A stretch of DNA of 64,000 nt. Source: Aspergillus flavus. Lineage: Eukaryota > Ascomycota > Eurotiomycetes > Eurotiales > Aspergillaceae. The translations under genes and the position numbers were made by a program. Positions 44,564 through 56,576 of the stretch are shown here, one piece after another. The notes beneath the pieces are model-generated. The model had not been told where the DNA came from. It was given only the letters and a program-made list of their open reading frames with translations, and made no database searches. The first letter of the stretch is position 1. Every line of letters starts with the position of its first letter. The stretch is from positions 2,356,001-2,420,000 of the forward strand of contig NC_092405.1 in NCBI RefSeq assembly GCF_009017415.1, in the 5' to 3' direction.

Positions 44564-47253
44564 ATGTGAACGTGTATGCGCGCGTGCGTATATGTGGCAA
44601 GTCGGAAGGTTTTCCTTTTTATTGAGGGTAAATTGGATGGCGGGTAAACGGGAGAGGGACACAGCAGATGCAGGGAGTAAGGAACCGGTGTCGTAGTAGG
44701 GAAGGGGCCAAGCTGACTGACTGTCTCGGAAAGTGTGAGTGTGTGGTGTAAGGGAGACAGACGAAACAGAACCAAAAAGACAAGTGGGGAGCAACAAAAG
44801 AAGGGCAAAAATTGGGCGAAAGTGAATGTAAGAGGAGGAAAAGGCCCCTCGCTGAGAAACACACCCACACACACGTATCCCAGCCTCTTTTTGGTGTTGA
44901 TTGGGGATTCGACGATTTAATGAATTGATTGATCGGCTGTCTTCTGGTTTAGTCTCTTTGGGCTGCAGTTGGTCCAAGTCAGTTGGTTGGTCCCATGCCT
45001 AAGGCACCCCTTGTCAGCTGTTCCACCACCACCAGCCTCCCGCTTTCCCTTGTTCGGTAGTTTCGCCCTCGCAGCTGAGCCAGTGATCTCGAGGTATAAA
45101 AAGACGTACCTCGGTAGGACATTCATTAACAAGTAATGGCTGGATTACCATTCTGACTGAAAATTCGATGTCAATATGTAAAGACAACACTCTGTCTTCC
45201 CATAATTATTTTATGTATTACTATACCTGCTGTTCTTCCTGGTTGATGGACCCTATCGTTGTCCTACTCTGGAGGACTGGTGCCAAGAATTGGACCCACT
45301 CTGGCCGATTGCTATTTTTGTGAAGATCCGAGACAACCTATCCCGGAGGGAATGTAGAGTATACTACTCTGTCAAGCACTGGGAATGTTTTGTTTTTATG
45401 GAGACATACATGGTGGAAGAGATAACTATCTATATTTTAACAAGTCATGGTCCTATGAAACGAATATTAAACTTTTCATTGTATCCAAAGTATTGTCATG
45501 GTTAGTCAATAGACTGGGATCGTTCCTATCGTAGCGCGGATAAGCGGAGATAATAAACCCACATCAATCGCCAGCGTCAACCTTATGGATCTTAATGAGA
45601 TTGTTATGAGGCTGCCGAATTTTGTAAGGTAAGGTTGGTCATGTCTTTACTCGTATTGCAAAACAATGGCCAACTGACCAATGCAGCAGAAGGAAAGGTC
45701 ATGTGCAGTCTGACTCGGAATATAACTACTGTGTAGTAGTACCAACAGAATTCTAAAGCATAAGCATACGCAAGGTCATGCATTAATCATACAAGTTCTT
45801 CAAACCTTTTGTATACAGTGCTACAAGTGGTGTAGTTACTCCACCTTAAAGTATCGTGCGATGTAATCAGCCTTGGCTGCCGGAAACTAAACAGATAATG
45901 AATTGGTGCCTTTGTTTCTTGGCCATCGACCATCAGAGCATTGTACCCAGGTGTGTTACAGCTCTGGCTACAGTATCCTGCAATGCAAGGTTGTTGCAGA
46001 TCTGTATGTGTCAGGTAACAATGTATTCAAACCTACTTCAGCATAGCGGATGGGCTGAGTTTGTGAATCCTTGCTAAATAAGCGGATCGCACAAGAAAAA
46101 GAAGGGTATAAAGGAGAATAAATCATATACAGAGCTCCCAGTGAAGTACAAGGGTTTATTCGAGACAGTAACATGACATTATCGGTAGACATCATTGGTA
46201 CCATGGAGGATTAATTCATGGTGCTATCAGAGTGGGCCGGAAGAAGTGGATTCTGACAGGCCCGGCAGGAGTACTCCATTCAGATTGGGCAGACACCATT
46301 GTTGAAGTGCGTTTGAGTAGGCGAAAGTGGAACAGACACCACACAGTCATTGCAGTACACAGTAGTAGTCCCAGAAATCCATTGAATCAGTCAGTCCCAT
46401 TCCTGATTTGATGCAGTCCGGGAGGAAAGAATTCAGACAATGATAATCGATACCGAAGAGGAACACGAGAATGAATATATATTTCCAAAAACAAGAACAT
46501 CACAATCAAAGGAAATAAACCGGTATTCTGGGTGTTCTTCTCATCGTATTTATGGATCCCCAAGAGGAATGGAATATACCTGGACATACAGGGTGTGTAT
46601 CGATCAAATAACGTTAATTACCTACCTTACCTGAACAATTCCCATCAAATCGAGGAGGTCCCCACTTTTGCTGCCAAACCGCCCAATGGAACCATGGGAA
46701 GGGACTCTTTTCCCTCCGCCAAATCCTCACCTCATCTCCTACCTTAACAACTTTACTGTTCCTACTACTGTCTGGACACCCTCCACGGACACTAAACCGT
46801 GACGACTTCTCCTCCTCCCTCCCCTCCGCCGCCGTCACCTCTCTTCCTTTTCGACCCTGGCCGACGTGCTTTGTTTCTATTGTTCTTTTTTATTATTCTT
46901 ATTCTCAATCCCCAGTTTGTGGTTCGGGATTCCACCCCATCTTCCTTTTCTCCTTCTCCCCCTCATTTCGACCACTTTCTTCCAAGCTTCTTTATTTACC
47001 TCATTTTCTCCCTTTCTTATTGTGGTCCCGTGACCCCATCTCTTTTCTTACGATCTTTTACTCTTGTTTCCTGACATTTCCCCCGCTTCTTCTCTTCCAC
47101 CCCGACAAGGTCGTTCTCTGTTCGCGCAGGCGGTGTGTGTGTGTGTGTGTGTGTGCTGTGGCTTCGTGCCTACTTTCCGTCTATCTTTCTACGGCTTTGC
47201 GTCGTGCGAAGTTCCACGGCGTGAGCTTCATTCGACTTTGACCACCACACCGA
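44564..47253. promoter_or_regulatory. Large divergent intergenic region between bud6 and pbp1
   Basis: 2.7 kb separates the two starts. Both flanks are pyrimidine-rich on the coding strand (bud6 side ~44600-44900, pbp1 side ~46800-47230), typical of long 5' leaders in Aspergillus. The middle shows no gene or RNA that I can support. Confidence 0.5.
47133..47155. repeat. (GT)n microsatellite in the pbp1 leader
   Basis: An uninterrupted GT run of about 23 bases about 100 bp before the pbp1 ATG, inside the probable 5' UTR. Confidence 0.9.
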
Positions 47254-50200
47254 ATGGCTTCTGTCAACTCCCTGCCGGCTGCCAATAATGCATCCGGCAA
47301 TACCGTCAATGCGTCTTCACAGAACTCGGGTTCTAGGCCCTCATTAAGATCCAGCGCTAACTCCAAGGCGGATGGAGGTCGCCGTCAGGCAGGCAGCCCG
47401 CTTGATGGAGGTCAGAGGTATGTTGTGCTGTCTATTTGCATTGCTCGATTATTTCGTGGCCAATCCGACCCATCTGTCTTTTGGTTTCTGTTGCTCTTTT
47501 TTCACCGCTTATCACCTTGCGAGAGCGCCGTCGAGCGTCTCATTACCCACCTTGTTTTCTCCCAACTCGCACACTTACCACTGAACAAATGACTTTCGCT
47601 TCGGTGTTCCATTCTTTTGTCTTGTTTGTTTAAATCTGTGTTGTCGATGGCCATGCTTGTCCGTCACTGCACGGGGACCAAAACATTTGAATTTAGTTGC
47701 CCGGTTCTGCAGCTTCGCCTTGCAATGCATTGACTAACGATTCCTCTCCATCCTATACAGGCGCAGCAATTCCCAGAAGGCTTGGACCCAAGGCATGAAC
47801 CCGATCACTCAGAGGTCTTCATATTCGCAACAGAACGGAAATATGGCTCAGAAACAGAATGCGGCCCCTAAGCCAACATCAAAAGAGTCGAACACACCTG
47901 ATAATCATGCCCATGACCGTCTTGTTTTCTTGGTTACTAGCTTTATTGTAAGCTTGTCCACCCTTGACCCCACACGGGACGGTACACTTATACTTCTTAG
48001 GGCTTGGCCGCTACCATTACCACGAAGAACGGTGAGAAGTACACTGGAATATTCTCTTCGTCCTCCCTTGAACCTAGCGAATCATCCTTTGTCTTGAAGA
48101 TGGTGCAGCGCCCAACAAAGCAAGAGCAAAACCGGGCGAATGGCGTAAGCGATGCTACAAGTCCGTTTCTAGGATCCGCACCGGATCACAGTATGTCGTT
48201 CGATGTGAAGGATGTGGTGGAAATATCCGTTCCCAACGTCTCCACATCCGATGTTACAGCGAAAGGAGCCAATGGTAAAGCTTGTCCATATTTAGTTTCT
48301 GCACCACATAATCTTTCGTCGCTAACGCTTTTTAGGTGCCTCTACTGGCTTCCGAACTGATGTCGATATTTCTGGTAACCTGGCGATGCGCGAGCGAACC
48401 TTGAAGCGCTGGGAGCCATCGGCAGAGACTGAGGTGGATTTGTCTCTGGAAGCTACGAACACGTCAGCCGGCTGGGATCAGTTCGAGGCCAATGCACGTT
48501 TGTTTGGAGCCACTAGTAGTTATGACGAGAATCTCTACACTACCCGGATTGACCGTTCCGACCCGACTTACAAGCAGAAGGAAGCGGAAGCCGCTCGTAT
48601 TGCACGTGAAATTGAGACCACCGACGTTGACAATGCGCATATGAGGGAAGAACGAGGATTAACAGTGCCAGGAGATGGTGGTGACGAGGAAGACAAATAC
48701 AGTGGTGTCCGACGTGACGAGAGAAACTTCCCACCCCTTGTCTCTGGGCAGCCAAACAAGTACACACCGCCAGCTCGTCGACAGGTCGCCGCTCAAGCTG
48801 CTGCAGCCCCAAGTTCCTCCGCTAGCGCTGTGAAACAGGTGCCCAAGGATACAACGCCTTCTACGGCGGCACCACCTAAAGATAGTACCGCATCGCAACC
48901 TGCCCCTTCAGCTACAGCTGCCAGCGCCGCTCCTGACGCGGACAAGTCTGCCTCGGCGAAGCCTCCATCAGCTACCAGCGCTGCACCGAAGCGGACTGGC
49001 ACGGAGAATGCTACCGCCAACGTGGAAGCGGAAGTGCTAGATCACTTCCGTCAATTCGCCAACAGCGAGAAACAGAAAATGCAGGAACGCCGCCGTAACC
49101 AGGCGTCCTATGATCGTACGATCAAACTCAATGAACTGATGAAATTCTCGAAGAACTTCAAGCTTGCTACGCCAGTCCCCAAGGATCTGGTGCCTATCCT
49201 CGCCAAGGACCCTCATAAGCAGGAAGAAATCATCCAGAGAGCTCAGCAGCAAGCTGAGGAGAAAACATCAACCAAGACCTCTCCAACGCCTGAGCAGAAA
49301 CAAACGCCCCGTGCCCCTGTCTCGGCTCGCCATGACAGCGGGACAGCGCCATCGGCGACACCATCCGATCGCCCGGCCTATCCTCGTGGTCGCCAGGTGT
49401 ATCCTCCTACCGGTCCGCACGCAGGTGCTGGTGCGAGACCCCAGCACCAGACAATGAACCCGGCTCGTCAAACCACGGGGATGCTCGGGCATCGCCTGGC
49501 CGACAACCTTCAGCAGCGGAAAGGTGTAGCGATGGGCGCTGTTCCGGCGCCTTTGCCCATTAAAGACGTTCGCTTACCCCCAACGGGCCCCGCTGGTGAC
49601 CAGTCCGGCGTAACCAGCCCAAGCAAGGCGCAAACACCAACATCTTCGGCATCCACAAAGTTCAATGTGAGAGCCCTAGAGTTCAAGCCCAACCCAGCCG
49701 CAAGCACATTCACCCCAGGTGCTTCGTCCAGCTCGTCACCCTTTGTTGGAGGTCGTTCTGTTTCTCGTGCCACTAGCCCCTCTGCATTCTTCGGTGCTAA
49801 GAAGCCACGGCCCGTCACCGAGCGCCCGTCTCTCAAGAACCAATTCAACGCTATTAAGAGAATGAAGAAGGAGAGCGCGGAAAACACTGAGAAGGATTAT
49901 ACTTTCAATGGAGGAATTCCGCCAGCATATAAAACTCTCCCCACCTGGGACGTGCCTACTGGCAATGAAGAGAAGACTTACCAGCACATGTTCAAGCCTC
50001 CTGTTACTGTTCCAGCCATCTCTCCCCAGAACCGCTCAGCATCTAACCCACAGGCTCCTCATCAACCCCACATGCCCTTCCAATTCCCCCAGACAACACC
50101 AGGCATACCTCCTGTATCTGGTCCCCCACATGGGCCTCATCTGCATCCCCAGCACCATGCATCTGGTCCACCTCACTTTGACGACCCTCATCGGATGCAA

Positions 50201-50941
50201 ATGTCAGCCTCAACTTCTCAGGTCTTCCCGTCCCCGAGACTTCAGCATGGGTATCCTTCTCCCATGGCCCCTCATGCCCAGCTAGCATTCGGGCAACCCA
50301 TGCCACAATTCTACGTCAACCAAGGTGGCCCCCAACCTGGTCATATGAGGCCCTACCCAGGTGCTCCTCAGTTTATGAACCCGCAGGCCAACATGGGTGC
50401 TCCCATGATGGTACAGCAACCTTCCAGCGGTCCTTACATGGGGGTCCCTCAGGGTATGGCCCCTTACACGCCTCAGATGCAGATGTATTCCCCGAATCCG
50501 GGCCACGCCTACCCGCAGCATGCGCCGCCTCAGCCGCACAGCGGCTTTCCGAGCCCCAGCCGCGGTGCGCCGATGATGATGCATCAAAACTCTCAACAGG
50601 GCCAGCCCCCACAGCCAGTAATGTTCATGTCACCGGGGCAGCATGGACAGCCCGTCTATGCAGCTCAGCAGCCAGGCCACAGTATGTTGCAACCAATGAA
50701 GCGACCCACTGCTGATTGCTGACCGTTCTTAGTGCCTCCCGTTCGGGGTAACTATCCACAACAGCAGCCACCCTTCCAATCTAGCCCGCATCAGGTGCAT
50801 CACTATCCGCCTCACCAGCATCGTACCCCAAGCAGCGGCTATAACCAGATACCTCAGATGCCACCCCAGGTACCTGCTCAAGCGCCGCCGGCCGCAGCGT
50901 CGGGTCCTCAGCCAGTAGACGCCGCAGATGAGGTGAAATGA
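47254..50941 (+). CDS. pbp1: Pbp1, ataxin-2 homolog
   Basis: Five exons (47254-47417, 47761-47947, 48001-48274, 48336-50681, 50733-50941) are in phase and give 1059 aa; intron 1 is unusually long (343 bp). The Lsm-like ataxin-2 domain spans ~105-205 (HDRLVFLVTSFIGLAATI; TTKNGEKYTGIFSSSSLE). The LsmAD domain starts at ~250 (WDQFEANARLFGATSSYDEN; YTTRIDRSDP). A PAM2-like motif, FNVRALEFKPNPAASTFTP, at ~650 would bind the MLLE domain of poly(A)-binding protein. The C-terminal third is Pro/Gln/His/Met-rich and disordered. The protein controls poly(A) length and stress-granule assembly in the cytoplasm. The last intron (51 bp) must be removed to reach the final 69 residues. Confidence 0.95.
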
Positions 50942-53158
50942 ATCTACACCATGAATAGTGGGCGAGACGCCATTGCCTCTTTAGTTGAGCAATCTAAGGA
51001 TATACCCATTACATCTTGTGAATAGGCGTACCCGCTACGCTCGAGTGTGCACCTAGCATTCGTCCAGCGTTGACAACTACACTATCTCGCAATACCCGTG
51101 CCCTCAATTTGTTTCTGAAAGACCTCTACCTTGGATTTCTGCTCTCACGCTACCCTTTTTGCACCCAGAGCGTGCAATACTTCTGGTGAGCAGGTACTGT
51201 CATTTGTACTGGTAAGTATTCTCGGTATCCTTTGGGTATACGTCACATTGTGTAGATCTTATGCTGATGGGTCAAGGCGATTACGTGTCGTGTATCAGCT
51301 ACTTTCAGCGGGCAAGGTATATGATAGGCCTGAGGATGTATATGCTGAAATATGAGACGATCCACCTGTCGACGTTTGCAGGTCTTCATGGACTTGCGAC
51401 AGTGTCTACCTCGCCACCACCTATACTATACGCATCTAGGGATAATCCCCGGAACATCCACGGGGTGACCTCGGCCAATATTACATCCCATGCTCGTGCG
51501 AAACACACCGCTGGAATCGATATATGCCAACCATGTTTGGAAAATTTTTTACTTGTCTTAGTTATCTTGTTTTGCTTTGTTTTTTGTTTCCATTTCCTAC
51601 ATGTTCTTCTTATTTTACATGACTCGTAGCGAGGGGTTATGCAGGAGGCTCAAGATGTACAGGGAGATGTGCCAGCCGATGACTGTGTTTGTTTCTCATA
51701 GCTTAAGCGCCAGCGGGTGCCAACATGGCACTCTGCATGCTCTGTTGTTGTGTTTGACTTGTTGCAGGCAAAGTGCTGACATAGCACGAGAGGTAGAGGC
51801 TATGCATGGATGAATGATACTCAGTGATGCTAAAGAATAGTTGGGAATGATACTCCACGAAACGATGAACTACTCAATGTAGAAGCGTGTTTCCGTATGT
51901 GTAGCTGTTGGTGCCGACGAATAACAAATGATAGAAGTCTGTTGCATCAGGTTAGCAACGAACCCTTAGAAACAAGTGTAGTGAAATCGGGCACGGATGG
52001 TAAATCTCTTCAGGTCTTTTCAGTTTATATTTGGTCATCATCCAACCAAGACAGCGTCGCAACCGCGGTACTTTCGCCTCACCCAGCTCAGAAACAAGGA
52101 GCCCATCACACGATCACAGATTCCGCACCGCCATATCGAAGCCAAAGCCATGCCTCATTCTCGATCCAATGCCCCACCGCTTCTCCTCCACTCCCATCAG
52201 CAGTTACTCCCACAAAATCAAGCCCAAACACCCACCCCCTCTTGTTTGCCGCAGCCATTAGTTTCTGAATTCCTCATAGAGACAAAGCGGACCAGAAACC
52301 CCAAATTGCGGCTTGCGGATTATCCTTTTTGCTGTACACACGTCTTTCCAGGGTATGCAATGCCGTGAGTCTTGCGACTATGACCATTTGCCTTTTACCG
52401 AAGCATGTGTCTGCATCATCGATGGATAGCAAAGAGGATGAGAGCAATGATAAGATCTTCTCGAGAATGACGCACGGCTGGCTGCCGATATGGGAGGGAT
52501 TTTGTTTTCGTCTGATGGTACACCTTGACAGCGGATGAGGAGTCCCTTCGGCTGGTGATTGACGTGCCTTTTGGTTTCGCGGTCTGACCTTTTACCAGTG
52601 GATCATCACTCGAGATTTGGTGGACTGTGGAGGGGGAAGGTAGATAGCTAGCTCACTCACTTGTTTTGTAGTGCGGTGGGAATACTTGTTCCAGAATTAC
52701 TGTAGGTTAGTCAGTGCAGAAATCAGTATTCAGATGGTAAGTCTGCTATTGTAAGTCATTCCTGCAGTTTTTGGGCGTGCGGTAACCTTGACGCGTATAG
52801 TAAAATAGAATCGGAGAAAAAGGAGATGGAGCTACAGCTCAGGTGATGAATGACATTGGAGTTGGAGATGGCGCTAAACCGCATTTGGGGTGGGGTACCG
52901 TCGGCCGACGCCAAGCCTAAGGCCGTCATTTAGTTATTATTAGTTTCCGTGATTCAATGCCACTGACAATCACCTTGTGAGCAGCGCAGGCTGTTGAATC
53001 GGGGCCAAGTGGCTTTTACCAGGACTTCGTCAGCGGTGCAGCCAATTCAGAAGCAATCGAACAGTTTCCGGCATAATCGTCCTTTTCTACAACCCGACTT
53101 CCGCCGTGTTATTGTCGTCAAAAGTTAAGAGTAATCTCCGGCCGAGAAACGAACAACT
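50942..53158. other. Intergenic, no gene recognised
   Basis: 2.2 kb, including the pbp1 3' UTR and the scy1 promoter. Several 70-120-codon frames overlap each other in different frames around 52000-52370 and have no recognisable features. Confidence 0.5.
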
Positions 53159-55996
53159 ATGGATTTCCTCAAATCCGCCGTCGCATCTGCAATCGCGAAG
53201 GGAAGCTCCTTCCCCTATTCGCTCGGCGACAGAGTCGATATTTCTGATTCGATATGGACGCTTCATAATGCTACGAAACGGGTATGAAAGCTAGGAGACT
53301 ATTATCGGTGCACTGGATGTGATCGCGGGGCTAATGAGGCGCTATCCCGGTTGGATGCATAGGATGACGGCTCGGCATGCAGTGTTTTCACATTCGATAT
53401 TGCTTCTAATAAGTCTCGTCTACCCCTGGCGAAGAACGCGGTGCGCAAGTCACGAACGTTACGACATCCTGGTGTGATTAAAGTTTTGGATACTATCGAG
53501 GTACTTGATCATTTGGTGGCTTGAGTTGCTGCGTGGTGTATTGGGTCACGCAGCCGTGGATGTGCAACTTACTTACGCTGCATAGACAGAAGCCAGTCTT
53601 TATATTATCACGGAGCGAGTCGTCCCCCTGTCGTGGCATGTGAAGCGGAGGAGTTTGAGTGAGGAGACCTCTAAATGGGGACTGCATACAGTGGCGGTAT
53701 GTGGCTGAATGTGTGAACGGACTTGGACCTTGCTAACTAGACTTATTTACAGTCCACACTTAAGTTTATAAATGAAGATGCTTCGTCTGTTCACGGAGTC
53801 GTGAGGGCCTCGTCGGTATTCGCTAGCGAAAGTGGCGAGTGGAAGCTAGGAGGTTTCGATGTGTTAAGTTCCATGAATGATGAACATGCAGTTATATACG
53901 TTAGTCTCCCCTTGACAGAGTCGATCAGACGGAGACGTGGGCTAACGACCAACAGACATATGCCAGCCTTGTACCAGACGCGGCTCGGTATACACCGCCA
54001 GAGGTTGTCAAAGGCGGCTGGGATACCATTAAGCGCCACCCTTTAACGGCCGTCGATGCCTATGGGCTTGGAATTTTAATCTATGAGGTCTTCAATGGTG
54101 GTTTCATGGGAGGAGATCAGGTGGGCAAAACAACGAATATCCCACCAACCATGCAAGCAAGCTACAAGCGTCTCTGCACGGCGAATCCTAAGTTGCGACT
54201 GAGTCCGGGACACTTTGTTGAGCAAGGAAAGAAGCATGGCGGCTTCTTTCAGACACCGTTGATCAGATTGACGGACGACATAGAGAGTCTAGGCCTCAAG
54301 AATGATGCTGAGCGGGAAGAATTCATTAAGTAGGTTTCCCCTCACGTCCCTTGTGCTGACAAGTGCATTGTAAAATACTCAAGTACTGATTGTCTTAGTG
54401 AGCTTGATGGACTCACCGAGGACTTCCCCGAAGAATTTTTCAAAATGAAGGTACTTCCAGAGCTATTGAAATCTGTTGAATTCGGCGGAGGCGGCCCCAA
54501 GGTTCTAGGGGCTATTATCAAGATCGGGTCCAAATTATCCTCAGAGGAATTCAATTCAAGACTGACGCCTGTCATTGTGCGCCTATTTGCCAATCCTGAT
54601 CGAGCGCTACGGGTTTGTCTGTTGGACAATTTGCCATTAATGATCGACAATCTTCCCCAAAAGATTGTGAACGACAAGATCTTCCCGCAGATGGTTCGTT
54701 GTGCTATTGAATCCTCGTTTTCTCCCGTTACTAACAATTGCTTTCATCCAGACATCTGGGTTCACTGACGTTGCACCCGTTGTTCGAGAACAAACCGTCA
54801 AGGCCGTACTGGCGGTCATTGACAAATTGAGCGATCGGACTATTAATGGAGACCTATTGAAATTCCTGGCTCGGACTGCAAATGACGAGCAGCCAGGAAT
54901 ACGTACAAATACTACTATTTGCTTAGGAAAGATCGCGAAAAATTTAGGACAAAGCGTAGGTCGCACCACGCCACCGAAACAAACCAATACTAATCGCCAG
55001 TATAGTCCCGATCCAAAGTTCTAGTTGCTGCGTTTACAAGATCGCTACGCGATCCGTTTGTACATGCCCGGAATGCGGGCTTGTTGTCGTTGGCTGCCAC
55101 GATGGAATTCTTTACCGAGGAGGATTGCGCCACCAAAGTTCTCCCCGCCATATGCCCTTCTCTCCTTGACAAGGAAAAGTAAGGAGCTTCTTATCTCACC
55201 GCTGGCTCTATGCGTCTAACATGCAAATAGGATGATCCGAGATCAGGCGAACAAGACGCTCGATGTTTATCTCCAACGGATACGTAAATTCGGCAACACC
55301 ATGCCGGAAACCGTGTTGCCTCCTTCAACCAGCTCAGACGCTTCCAAGGACGATGCTCGTATTGGAACGTCCAATGATAAGTCCTGGGCAGGCTGGGCGA
55401 TCTCCTCATTTACAAACAAGCTTACCGCGGCGAATGGTGTGATTGAGCCATCTGCGAATAGCGCTAAGCCCGTCGAAGCCGAGCCAGCCCGCTCGGCATC
55501 CGTGCCACGTCCGTCGAAACCGTCAACCTCGGCGCAGCTTGATTTGCCAAAAGTGACTCCACGTCCTGCAGCACAGCCCCTAGTCCACCGGTCAATGTCA
55601 GAGCAGGTCGTTCCAGTCACCAATGATATCGACGAACCGGATGACGTGTACGAAGCGTGGGGTGCCATGGACGATGAAGACGGGGAAAGGGCAGATGATC
55701 CATTCAGCCCTGCCGCAACCACTGTTTCCTCCACCGTATCTGCACCGGCGTCAAAGCCTGCCCCTGTGCCCTACGATGATGGAGGCGAACCGGACTTCGC
55801 CGGTTGGCTAGCGGCACAGTCCAAGGCAAAGAAAACTCTACCCAAGGGCTTGAGCAAGACTACTTCCGCGGCGTCCTCGGCTCGGAGTGCCAGTCGCAAT
55901 AGTACGACTAAGCCTAAGACGGTAGCTCCAGTCAAAAAGATCGAAACCAAACCCAAGGAGGAGGACCTGGACGATTGGGGAGATGCTTGGGATTGA
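53159..55996 (+). CDS. scy1: SCY1-like pseudokinase with HEAT repeats (Cex1/SCYL1 family)
   Basis: Nine exons (53159-53281, 53363-53500, 53586-53696, 53753-53899, 53956-54329, 54399-54693, 54752-54955, 55006-55178, 55231-55996) are in phase and give 776 aa. The kinase-like domain begins MDFLKSAVASAIAKGSSFPY; the VAIK, HRD and DFG triads are degenerate (AKNAVRKSRTLRHPGVIKVL; WKLGGFDVLSS in place of DFG), marking a pseudokinase. HEAT-type helices follow (GPKVLGAIIKIGSKLSSEEF; PVVREQTVKAVLAVIDKL; CLGKIAKNLGQ). The disordered tail ends in LDDWGDAWD, a conserved C-terminal signature of the family. Homologs act in tRNA export (Cex1) and COPI traffic. The acceptor of intron 7 is the second AG of CCAGTATAG. 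Confidence 0.93.
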
Positions 55997-56576
55997 GTTC
56001 ATTTTTTGTTTTTATTTTGTTTTTTCCTTTCTAGAACTCAAGTTATGGGGTTTTGGTAAAACCGCAACGAGCGTTAGAATTTAGATACCATGCACATATA
56101 ATTGACTGATGAATTAAGATTAATATTTGCATCGAATCCATGGAATGTTCGATAAGTCAGCCTTATCGATGCGGTCAGGCCAATCGCATGCCGGCCCGCC
56201 GGCCCCGTGATCGCAGGTGACCATCCGCCGCCTTACGAGAAGCTTCACTTTATCTTATTGTTGTCTTGTCTGACTGTTCATCTTCCCAGCGCTGATTCAT
56301 TCTTGTGGAGTGTTTATTGACCTTGGCTATTCTGCTAAAACCCCTCCCCGCCATTCCTTTCGGATAGACTCGTATTTGAAATACCGATTGTCCCACTTGA
56401 AGCGCTAGATAATCTTGCTGCCTGCCTTCCCAGCGTCAGCGGCTGTGTCCGGTTTCTAGAAGGCTGCAGGTTATCTAATCGTTTATGCGCGATGGATCAC
56501 CGTTGACGAGCCTAAAGGTCACTTGAGTTCATTGAAATCAACCCCGATCCCCTGCCATTTTGTTCAGATATCCGTG
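55997..56576. other. Intergenic, promoter of the next gene
   Basis: Spacer of 580 bp with no gene; a T-rich 3' UTR follows scy1. Confidence 0.5.

Noticed and set aside
51131..52368. Overlapping 70-123-codon plus-strand frames between pbp1 and scy1
   Set aside because: They overlap one another in different frames and have no motifs; more likely UTR and promoter sequence.
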